From a virus, in the IMG/VR virus record IMGVR_UViG_3300030430_003832, positions 1 to 42,161 of that record: a stretch of DNA of 42,161 nucleotides; one strand, written 5' to 3'. Positions 31,976 through 39,800 of this stretch are shown here, one piece after another. Each line of letters begins with the position of its first letter. Position 1 is the stretch's first letter. The position numbers and the translations under genes are program-made. The notes below the pieces were generated by a model. It made no database searches and had not been told where the DNA came from. It saw only the letters and a program-made list of their open reading frames with translations.

Positions 31976-32812
31976 ATGAGTAGAAACAATCTTGATCGCA
32001 CAGGAGCAAGCGATAAAAATATAGATGCTCCAAAACCAGATATTTTACAATTTGTCACACCAACAGAGTTTGTAGAATTGCCGTCAAAAGGGTTAGCCTA
32101 TAAAGAAGGTCACCCACTACACAACAAGGAAGTCATTGAAATACGCTACATGACTGCGAAAGATGAAGACATTTTAACCAGCCAAAGTCTTTTAAAGAAA
32201 GGCTTGGCAGTTGATCGATTTCTCCAAAATATCCTAGTCGACAAAAAAATCAACGTACAAGAGTTAGTGGTTGGCGACAGAAATGCAATTATTGTTGCAG
32301 CCAGAGAGTCTGGTTATGGTAGTCAGTATGATACAAAGGTTTCCTGTCCGGCGTGTGGTGAAAAGAACAATATGTCGTTCGACTTACAGAACAAAAAAAT
32401 CACCGAACCTGTTATCAGTGAAGAACTTGGAATCAGTAAAACCGAAAAGGGAACCTTTAATGTAAAGTTGCCGCTTAGTAACCACACTGTTGAACTTAAA
32501 TTATTAACAGGAAAAGATGAATTTTTTCTTAGCAAGCTGTCAAATACAAAGAAAAAGAATAGAGTTGAAGAATCTGCGATGACCGATCAGTACAAGCTCA
32601 TGGTTGTGGGAGTCGAGGGTCATACGGAAAAATCACTCATCAACAGATATATTGATAACATGCCAACGAGAGATTCTCGTTTTCTTAGAAAAGCCTATAA
32701 AGCGATCAGCCCTAACTTAGAAATAAAACAAGAGTTTACCTGTGGATCTTGCGGACACGAGCAAGAATTGGAGGTTCCGTTTGGCGCGGACTTTTTTTGG
32801 CCTGAACGATAA
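31976..32812 (+). CDS. 26: gp26-like baseplate / tail-assembly chaperone protein
   Basis: This 278-residue protein resembles the T4 gp26 (T4_baseplate) family in its opening TPTEFVELPSKGLAY and KEVIEIRYMTAKDEDIL, the DRFLQNILVDKKINVQELVV helix, and its ending FGADFFWPER. It contains two Cys pairs, SCPACGEKN (about 124-127) and TCGSCGHEQ (about 255-258), a likely zinc-binding ribbon, as in other members of this group. It lies before the tape measure with the gp51-like reading frame beginning 4 nt later in the +1 frame. The FF codons near the end form part of a run of seven T, a possible shift site. AAGAGGTATAA is the ribosome site. Confidence 0.75.
   Translation: MSRNNLDRTGASDKNIDAPKPDILQFVTPTEFVELPSKGLAYKEGHPLHNKEVIEIRYMTAKDEDILTSQSLLKKGLAVDRFLQNILVDKKINVQELVVGDRNAIIVAARESGYGSQYDTKVSCPACGEKNNMSFDLQNKKITEPVISEELGISKTEKGTFNVKLPLSNHTVELKLLTGKDEFFLSKLSNTKKKNRVEESAMTDQYKLMVVGVEGHTEKSLINRYIDNMPTRDSRFLRKAYKAISPNLEIKQEFTCGSCGHEQELEVPFGADFFWPER
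32792..32798 (+). promoter_or_regulatory. Candidate +1 ribosomal frameshift site (T7 run)
   Basis: Seven consecutive T fill the two Phe codons and the first base of the Trp codon before the end of the gp26-like gene. A +1 slip of tRNA-Phe from TTT to TTT enters the gp51-like frame without mismatch, giving a 333-residue fusion. A -1 slip does not reach that frame. Confidence 0.4.
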
Positions 32813-32816
32813 ATAT

Positions 32817-32978
32817 ATGCAGGCTGTTTATGAGCAGTTCTTCTTGTTAAAATATCATGGAGGCTGGTCATTCACTGAGGCGTACAATTTACCCGTGGGT
32901 CTTAGGCAGTGGTTCTTGCAAAGACTACAAAAGCAATTTGAAGACGAAAAAGAACAATTAGAAAAAGCCAGAAAGTGA
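32817..32978 (+). CDS. 51: gp51-like small tail-assembly protein
   Basis: This frame encodes at least 53 residues: YEQFFLLKYHGGWSFTEAYN followed by LPVGLRQWFLQRLQKQFEDE, an aromatic helix pair ending in a charged helix. This pattern (aromatic YHGGWS, then a short N-P-V-x-x-R-x-W block) recurs in gp51-type or tail-assembly-chaperone C-terminal parts of T4-like phages. The ATG at 32817 is 4 nt after the gp26-like stop and has no recognisable ribosome site, so the frame is either translated by re-initiation or reached by +1 frameshifting at the T7 run upstream. The frame itself is open from 32742, across the shift site. A terminator overlaps its end. Confidence 0.7.
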   Translation: MQAVYEQFFLLKYHGGWSFTEAYNLPVGLRQWFLQRLQKQFEDEKEQLEKARK

Positions 32979-32994
32979 TTGCTGTCTGGCTTTT
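32963..32994 (+). terminator. Intrinsic terminator overlapping gp51-like gene end
   Basis: AAAAGCCAGA (32963-32972) pairs perfectly with TCTGGCTTTT (32985-32994) around a 12-nt loop, followed by GTCTTT. The left arm and the stop codon are inside the gp51-like gene, so it ends the sheath-tube-chaperone transcript. Confidence 0.9.
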
Positions 32995-33004
32995 GTCTTT
33001 CATT

Positions 33005-33012
33005 ACTATTTA
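33005..33012 (+). promoter_or_regulatory. Putative late promoter motif ACTATTTA (tape measure unit)
   Basis: An exact ACTATTTA 11 nt after the terminator stem and 16 nt before the ATG at 33029, leaving a very short leader. It would start the tape-measure/baseplate transcript. Confidence 0.55.
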
Positions 33013-33028
33013 CAACGAGGGTCCTACT

Positions 33029-33394
33029 ATGAGTAATAAAAAAGTTTTAAATGAGTTTATCGCGACAACCACTCCATACCAGCGATATCTAGCAAGATTT
33101 AGCAAAATGTTGTTGAAACAGCTGTACGGTGATGATGTAATTTTAACTGCGGATGTTACTAATCTAAAAGAGGATGAAGACGGCGGAAAGCTGAACTTTT
33201 CAATTGCTGGTGATGAAGACGATGTTAAGTCATATGCTCGTGCAATCATGGCACAAAAAAACTATTTAGATGCTTATGTTCAATTTGGTGTAGATCACTT
33301 TCAATCGCAAAAGACTAGAGAAATATTGGATCAAGAAATTGCTGAATTTGAAAGAACAACAGGTTTACTTTGGCCTTTCTCAACTGAGGAATGA
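33029..33394 (+). CDS. Hypothetical small protein before tape measure
   Basis: This is a 121-residue soluble protein. I chose the ATG at 33029, which has ACGAGGGTCC before it; an in-frame GTG at 32975 lies inside the terminator. The N-terminus is helical and aromatic/basic (YQRYLARFSKMLLKQLYGDD), the middle acidic (LKEDEDGGKLNFSIAGDEDD), and the C-terminus a helix ending in ERTTGLLWPFSTEE. I do not recognise it. Its place between the chaperone pair and the tape measure, at the head of the same transcript as the tape measure, makes a tail-assembly role likely. Confidence 0.8.
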   Translation: MSNKKVLNEFIATTTPYQRYLARFSKMLLKQLYGDDVILTADVTNLKEDEDGGKLNFSIAGDEDDVKSYARAIMAQKNYLDAYVQFGVDHFQSQKTREILDQEIAEFERTTGLLWPFSTEE

Positions 33395-33397
33395 TGA

Positions 33398-35827
33398 ATG
33401 ACGATAACACCAGAACAGTTAGAGCGCGAAAAAGAATATACAAAGGTTCTACAACAACAGGCTGACGCTAAAGAGAGGCAAGCAAAAGTAGATAAGACTG
33501 CTAGTGATGCTAGAAAAAACGATCTCGAAAACATTGCTGATCTTGAAAATAGAATTAGAGAAATAAAATTAGATTCAGAACTAGCGACCACAAGGTCTGA
33601 TCAGGTTGAAATGAATAAACAGCTGTATGAAATCTCACAGTTAATATATGATTTACAACAAAAATCAGAGTTTGCTGTAGGAGAAGAAGCAGCAATGTAT
33701 GAAAAGCAAATTGCTGATCTTCAATTGATTGGTCAACAGTTGCAAAAAAACGGGGCGATTGCAAAAAAACAAACTGAAAGTCAAGAGAAGCTCTCAAGGT
33801 CAACAAACGCAATGTTTGATGGTTTGTTACGAAAAACACAAATTTTTCAAGATCACACGACCACCGGTGTAGGTAGTCTCATACAGATGACGTCTGAGAT
33901 TATGGCTGCTGATGACCCTATGGAGTCATTTGCTAATTCGTTTACAAAATATTTCAATGCTCTTAATGTTGCAACTGGTTTATTCTATACAATTAAAGAG
34001 CAAAGTATAGGATTGGCACAGGCTCTTGACCGTGCCAACGTTGCTTTTGCTGAGGGAACCGGTCTGGGAAATGAATTTCAAAGCACAATTGCACAAGCAG
34101 CAATTGAAAATAATCACCTAGGTATTGAGATGAGAGAAGCAGGAAGAGCCACTGAGGCTTTATTAACTTCAACTGCTTTGTTCTCTGAGCAATCTAAAAA
34201 ATTACAAGGAGACATGGTAAAATTAGGCGCTGAATTAAGTAAGATAGGGGTTGACGGAAATACAGCCGCAGAGTCTTTAAATATATTTCAACTTAATATG
34301 GACATGTCAGGTAATGAAGCCATCAAGATGAGTAAAAAACTTGCAATGATGGGTAAAGCGATGGGTAAAACATCAGCACAGATGACAAAGGATTTTCAAC
34401 AAGCCTTCTCGGTGTTAGCAGTTCATGGTGAAGAATCTATAGAAGTATTTCAAGGACTATCTGCCGCTGCCAAAACAGCCGGATTAGAAGTCGGCAAGCT
34501 TACAACACTGGCTGGGAAGTTTGATACTTTTGAATCAGCAGCAACAACTACCGGTAAACTCAATGCATTGCTTGGATCACAGTTGTCAGCAACAGAAATG
34601 CTCATGATGAAAGAAGATGAAAGGGTTGAGACGTTAATTAGACAAGTGCAAGCACAAGATGTCGCATTTAAAGACATGGATCGTTTCCAGCAAAAAGCAA
34701 TCGCTTCTGCCGCTGGTATAACTGACATGAACGAAGCGCAAAGGATCTTTGGTATGAACATGGAACAGTTCAGCGATCACAGAGAGAAGATGGAAAAACA
34801 AGCAAATGTTCAGGAAAACTTCTCAAAAGCAATAGAAGCAACAATACCTATACAAGAAAAGTTCACAATATTTCTTAGAGAGTTTGCTATTGTAGTAGAA
34901 CCTTTGTTAGGAATGATGGAAAGTTTTTTTGACGTTCTAATTTTTCTCACAAATGAGATTGGTGAAACTGGTATGCAAATTATATTTTTTACTTCTGTTG
35001 TCACAATTGGTTACTTTGCTTTTACAAACTTTACGGGCGCGATAACAAAAGGTAAGGCAGCGCTAAATGCACTAAAGGCGACTCAAGAAGCCTTAACAAC
35101 AATAGCCAAGGCACAAAATGCTCAAACCGCTGCTGGTGAGGCTATTCAAAAAACAAAAAATGTAACGGACAGTGCTGCTGGTGTTATTTCTGGTCAACAG
35201 GCTGTCAAAGAAACTGCTGAGATGAATGCTCGAAATGCTAACACCGCTTCTAAATCAGCAGCGATTGGTCCAACCGTAGGTTTGGGTCAAGCAACTGGTG
35301 TGGCTGGTGCGGCAGCTACAAAAGGCGCTATTGGTTTCTTAGCAGTTGCTGCTGGTATTGGTCTGATTGCGGTAGGTATTGCAGCAGTAATTGCTGCTTA
35401 TGCTAGATACATAGAGGCACAAGCAAGGGTTGAGGCTTCGTCTGCTAGAAGCATGGAGGCAATGTCTACATTTGGTGACGCCATGGTGGACACAAAAGCG
35501 CTTGACGCAGGACTGTCAATTATGAAGGCGAGACTTAGTGAAATAAAAACACTGTTAACAGAAGATGACGCAATTCTAGCTCATGGTTTAGAAAACCTAG
35601 CACTTGCTGCTACAGGTGTTAGTGCCAGAAAAATGTCCGGAGGGGCAGCAGAGGTCGCTACAACACTAAAAACAGCGGTTGCAGCCGCAGTTACTTCAAG
35701 ACACGAAATAACATTAAAACTAAAAGACGATGCTTTGTTTAATTTGATAGACAAAGAGGGATCTAGGGCACTTACAAGTGCAAATGGTGAGATGAGAAAA
35801 GCTGTTTTGAAGATAATTAATGATTAG
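33398..35827 (+). CDS. Tail tape measure protein (gp29-like role)
   Basis: This 809-residue protein fixes tail length and is ejected with the DNA. It opens with a long coiled coil (about 1-155, rich in Gln, Lys and Glu), then mostly helical sequence with many Ala, Met and Lys. Hydrophobic, probably membrane-active segments lie at about 504-545 (MESFFDVLIFL and MQIIFFTSVVTIGYFAF) and 643-672 (GFLAVAAGIGLIAVGIAAVI). At ~0.15 nm per helical residue it would span about 120 nm. The assignment rests on length, helix content, hydrophobic blocks and position after the chaperone pair. T4 gp29 is 590 residues. GAGGAATGATGA precedes the ATG. Confidence 0.85.
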   Translation: MTITPEQLEREKEYTKVLQQQADAKERQAKVDKTASDARKNDLENIADLENRIREIKLDSELATTRSDQVEMNKQLYEISQLIYDLQQKSEFAVGEEAAMYEKQIADLQLIGQQLQKNGAIAKKQTESQEKLSRSTNAMFDGLLRKTQIFQDHTTTGVGSLIQMTSEIMAADDPMESFANSFTKYFNALNVATGLFYTIKEQSIGLAQALDRANVAFAEGTGLGNEFQSTIAQAAIENNHLGIEMREAGRATEALLTSTALFSEQSKKLQGDMVKLGAELSKIGVDGNTAAESLNIFQLNMDMSGNEAIKMSKKLAMMGKAMGKTSAQMTKDFQQAFSVLAVHGEESIEVFQGLSAAAKTAGLEVGKLTTLAGKFDTFESAATTTGKLNALLGSQLSATEMLMMKEDERVETLIRQVQAQDVAFKDMDRFQQKAIASAAGITDMNEAQRIFGMNMEQFSDHREKMEKQANVQENFSKAIEATIPIQEKFTIFLREFAIVVEPLLGMMESFFDVLIFLTNEIGETGMQIIFFTSVVTIGYFAFTNFTGAITKGKAALNALKATQEALTTIAKAQNAQTAAGEAIQKTKNVTDSAAGVISGQQAVKETAEMNARNANTASKSAAIGPTVGLGQATGVAGAAATKGAIGFLAVAAGIGLIAVGIAAVIAAYARYIEAQARVEASSARSMEAMSTFGDAMVDTKALDAGLSIMKARLSEIKTLLTEDDAILAHGLENLALAATGVSARKMSGGAAEVATTLKTAVAAAVTSRHEITLKLKDDALFNLIDKEGSRALTSANGEMRKAVLKIIND

Positions 35828-35838
35828 GAGGATCATAT

Positions 35839-36540
35839 ATGTCATTTCCAAGTGTAAACTTAGCTAGTATTGGCGCAATAGATGAGAGTTCTAATTATGC
35901 GAATAAAACCAATTCAAGGTTGATTTTTGAAAGTCAGGTGACTAAAACAAAAGTCATATTCAAAGCGTATATTAAATCTTTAAGTCATGAATTTCAGTCT
36001 ACATGGAACTCAGAAAATGTATTTGGTCGTATGGATCCCATTGCAACATTTCAAGGAACGGTAAGAAAAGTAAGCGTTTCGTTTGATATTTTAGCCGGAT
36101 CACTTAAAGAAGCCAAGGAGAATGTAAAAGCAATCGGCTCTTTCACATCTATGTTGTATCCCGGCTACAAAAGTAATCCCTCAGCAGTTGCCGAGGAGGG
36201 CGTTGTTAACGAACAACAAACATTAAGTGGGGATGTTACCGGAGTTACTGCTAACAGTATTTCCAGATCTCCACTTATAAAAATGAAACTTGCCAACCTA
36301 GTCCAAGATAGTGGCGGAGGTTTACTGCTTGGATGGATAGATGGATTATCATTTGATCAAACAATAGAATCTGGTGTGTTTATTCAGGATGGAATGCACT
36401 ATCCAAAACAATTCTCAGTCTCAGTAACCTTAAATGTTCTACATCAACATGATCTTGGGTTTGACGAAAACAATGAATGGAATGGTGATCCACTACAAGA
36501 TGGTGGATACGGTTGGCCTTTTGGTGGGAGAGATGAGTAA
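35839..36540 (+). CDS. Baseplate/tube-initiation protein, tube-fold-like
   Basis: This is a 233-residue protein. The first half reads as a beta-sandwich: SRLIFESQVTKTKVIFKAYI, then GRMDPIATFQGTVRKVSVSF, DILAGSLKEAKENVKAIGSF and a following LYPGYK. This order (partner domain, R-DP--TF-GT-R, SF-I-A-S-EAK) recurs in T4-like proteins that start the tail tube on the baseplate hub (gp48/gp54 type). The second half has a Gly/Ser loop and an aromatic C-terminus with YGWPFGGRDE. AGGAGGATC is a very strong ribosome site. It follows the tape measure and is TAATG-coupled to the LysM-like gene. The hub role is inferred. Confidence 0.7.
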   Translation: MSFPSVNLASIGAIDESSNYANKTNSRLIFESQVTKTKVIFKAYIKSLSHEFQSTWNSENVFGRMDPIATFQGTVRKVSVSFDILAGSLKEAKENVKAIGSFTSMLYPGYKSNPSAVAEEGVVNEQQTLSGDVTGVTANSISRSPLIKMKLANLVQDSGGGLLLGWIDGLSFDQTIESGVFIQDGMHYPKQFSVSVTLNVLHQHDLGFDENNEWNGDPLQDGGYGWPFGGRDE

Positions 36541-36872
36541 TGGCAAGATATAGAAAAAGAAGAGTTGCTTTAAACACTTCGTTTAAAAATGAAGAGCTTT
36601 TTGAAAGTAGAGGTGTTCAGGAAGTGAAACAATACGTAACGCCAGAGTTTAAAAACCCTACAGACAAAAGTCTTGACTCTCTAGAATACATTAGCTATCT
36701 TTGGAAGGCTGGGGATCGATATTTTAAACTAGCACAAAAATACTACAACGATCACAGGTATTGGTACATCATTGCTCTTTTTAACAAGAAGCCTACTGAG
36801 GCACAAATAAATGAAGGAGACGAGATAAAGATTCCTACGAATCTTGCCATGGCAATCGAGGTTCTTGACTGA
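36540..36872 (+). CDS. LysM-like baseplate protein (gp53-like)
   Basis: This is a 110-residue protein. The basic N-terminus (ARYRKRRVALNTSFKNEELF) is followed by a LysM-type fold at about 55-107: YLWKAGDRYFKLAQKYYNDH, RYWYIIALFNKKPTEAQINE, GDEIKIPTN. The pattern G-D-R-Y--LA--YY-D---W--IA--N---T-----G--I-IP is that of LysM/tail-X domains used in baseplate proteins such as T4 gp53. In a virion it would bind baseplate partners or touch peptidoglycan. It overlaps its neighbours on both sides (TAATG and TGATG), so the three genes are translationally coupled. Confidence 0.75.
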   Translation: MARYRKRRVALNTSFKNEELFESRGVQEVKQYVTPEFKNPTDKSLDSLEYISYLWKAGDRYFKLAQKYYNDHRYWYIIALFNKKPTEAQINEGDEIKIPTNLAMAIEVLD

Positions 36873-39800
36873 TGGGATTTTTAGCAGAAGTTAAACAAAG
36901 AAAGATATACTTTCGGCGAGTTAGAATATCTGATTCATTTTATTATTCTTTGTTTATAGAAGACTGGACCTTATTTGGGACTATTGACAGTGAGTTCATA
37001 AAAATACCAGTATTTTACTGGAATAATGTGATGGAACCTAGGGGATTTGTCACTTATACTCAAAACGAAGACAAAAGATATGGGTTTAGTGAACTACCTG
37101 ATTTGGTAAAGTTTATGCTCTGTTTGTACCTAGACGGTGCAGGAGCATCCGAAGCCACATTTAGTGGTGCAGTTGGCAATCGTTCACTAACCGGTTATCA
37201 GTTGGGTGAAGATGAGCTTCAGATATTAAACTCAGTTGTTTTAATATTTAGGTCAGATATAGACGACGTTCTTAGACCAGATGAAGAACAATATGGAAAA
37301 GACGCAGGGTTTGCTTTAGCTAGATATGATGTCAAAGATTCTGAGTTTAATGGCAATCCTTATAGGTACATACGATCATTACACATGGGTCTTGATTTTT
37401 TGATTAACAAAGAAGATACTTTAACAGATCAAGAAATTGACTTTGTAAAAAATTACCAACGATACATCACAGGTATAGATCTGGAATTGGTACAACTCTT
37501 AAATCTTAGAATTATTGCTGAGGAAAAACGATCAAACTTTTTATCTGAGACGTTTGGGTTTGAAGATTCATATACACTTTTAGAATTCAACGATAGAGTA
37601 GTCCAAGCTATAAGGGACGCAATTGATGACAATGATCCCGCAGGATTTCCAATTAGAACATCTCACAAGCTTCAATGGTTTGAAAATCTTGCACCCTTAT
37701 ATGGTACAGCCGGTCTTACCAGTGGTGTCGCAGGTGGTGCAATCGGTGGAGGTGGCTCAGCGGCGTCTGCTGCTATTGCCACTGGTGCTTCAACAGTTGG
37801 AAGTTTAGCGGTAGCAGGTGGAGCAGCTGGAGTGGTTATTGGATTGGGGTTGGCATATGCTTTAGGTTACGATGGGGGTTGGGTTTTTACTCTGGGATCA
37901 AAGGAGCCATTAGTTTTCTCAGATATAGCAGTTGGTCCCATAGATGATCCCGAAGGAAATGGTGAACTTTTACCAATAGACGTTAAACGAAGAGTCGGCT
38001 TGCAGAAAGCATTTCCAGAAAATCAAGATCAATATCAAACTCTCTATAGCACCATTTACGGTATACCTGAAGGTTTGGGGGTTCCGATTAACCCTGACAA
38101 CCCACAATACTTTGCAGGAACTGGTCCCACGGGCACTCCCGCAGTTCCAACAACAGACTTACGAGATTCGGTTTTTTATGAAAGACCAACTAGTTTTGAC
38201 GAAATTACAATATACAAACGAGATTTTACAGAGGCAGCATGGGAGTGGCTTTCTAGTTCTGGTGGTGCAAGAGGCGAATGGTTGGAAAAATTCAGAGCAG
38301 GACAATCTCAAGATGTCCTTAGACCTGATGATATTGTATTTGATTATTACACTCAATTTATTAGTGCAATACAAGATGATATAGAAGAAGATGGAAGACT
38401 AAATGAATTAACAGTTGGTGATAGGTTTGTTGGTTTTGCAAAAGCATGTGCGTTATATATATTACCAGAGCTCGTAGAGTATCGTGAAAGTCTTTTTAGA
38501 TATAATTTGTTAAGAGTATATGCTGAAGCTGATGCTAATTTGGAAGAGGTGCCTACTTTTAAAGATGCTTTAGACAAGGCCGCAGAAGCAACTAACAAAG
38601 AATTGCGAGGGCTTGATACAACAGATCTTTTTGAAGATCCAGAAATAGACGAAGATGAAATTGAGAAAAGACAGAAAGCGTTTAAACAATGTGTGCTCCT
38701 AATGAACGCCGATATTTTGCAAAAAGAATATGCCAAAAAAACCAAAGCAGACTTTTTAGCAAAGCACGAGTGGCATCAAAATGGATTGTATAACAAAAGA
38801 TTTGTTATGGGTGTTGACATGGCAGAGAATAGCAGAGAACATCAACATAGATCAATAAACAAGCTTTTAGCACCCGGTGGAGAAGAACTTAGACCATTTT
38901 TAAATATGACGTCAGATATACACGCTATGTTGCAGCCAAAAATAAGATTATTTAAAGTTTTTTACGACCAAGTAAATAAAGGATACTTAACACAAGAAAT
39001 TCCGTTTCCCCAGCATCCTGATCCTATTCGAATAGACAATATGTCAAATGGTACAGTCTTTGATCGTGGAGATGGAGTTGGTATAAAATCATTCGAGTTT
39101 TCTTTTGATGGAGAGAATCCGGCAACTGCTACTAGATTTATTAAAGCAAAGTTATCTTTGTTTTTTCAAAACTTTCAAGAATTTGTGACTTTGCGTAGAG
39201 ATTCAAAAGATAGAGAATTCAGGTACCTAGACCTTTTTGTAAATTCTAAATTTTGCCCCAGATCTGGTGAAAACACTTTCTCGCCACTATACTATGACCC
39301 TTCTTTTTATCGATTGAGAGCGGATGTTGGCTGGCAAATTAGAGATGACATTGCCATGCAAGAAGTTTTATCTAAGAGAGGTACGACCTTAGCAGAGTTT
39401 AATAAAGCTTTGCAGCTTATGAATAAAACATTTTATTTAAATTTAGTTGATCACAATATAAACATTGGAAAAGACGGCACAGTTTCCGTTGATGCAGACT
39501 ACATTGCTTATATTGAAGGAACTTTACGATCTAGACAAATGAATGCTCTTATAACCAGAGAAGCAAAAGATCTACAAGACAAATATGTCATAGAATTTGA
39601 AAGATTGATAAGCGAAAAAATATGTGATGAAGATCAAATCGCAGAATTAAAAAATGCCATAAATGGTATTCAGGTTCAAATAAAAAAATCAATACACAAA
39701 AAATTTATTGAAACTCTCTTAATTAATGGCAAAGTGTACTCGGTTGTTTGTGACAAATTTGATATTAACGATTACAGAAATAAAGACTTTTTTGTAAAAA

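Noticed and set aside
32975-33028. GTG start extending the gene before the tape measure
   Set aside because: The extension would run through the terminator hairpin and T tract; the ATG at 33029 has GAGGG upstream.
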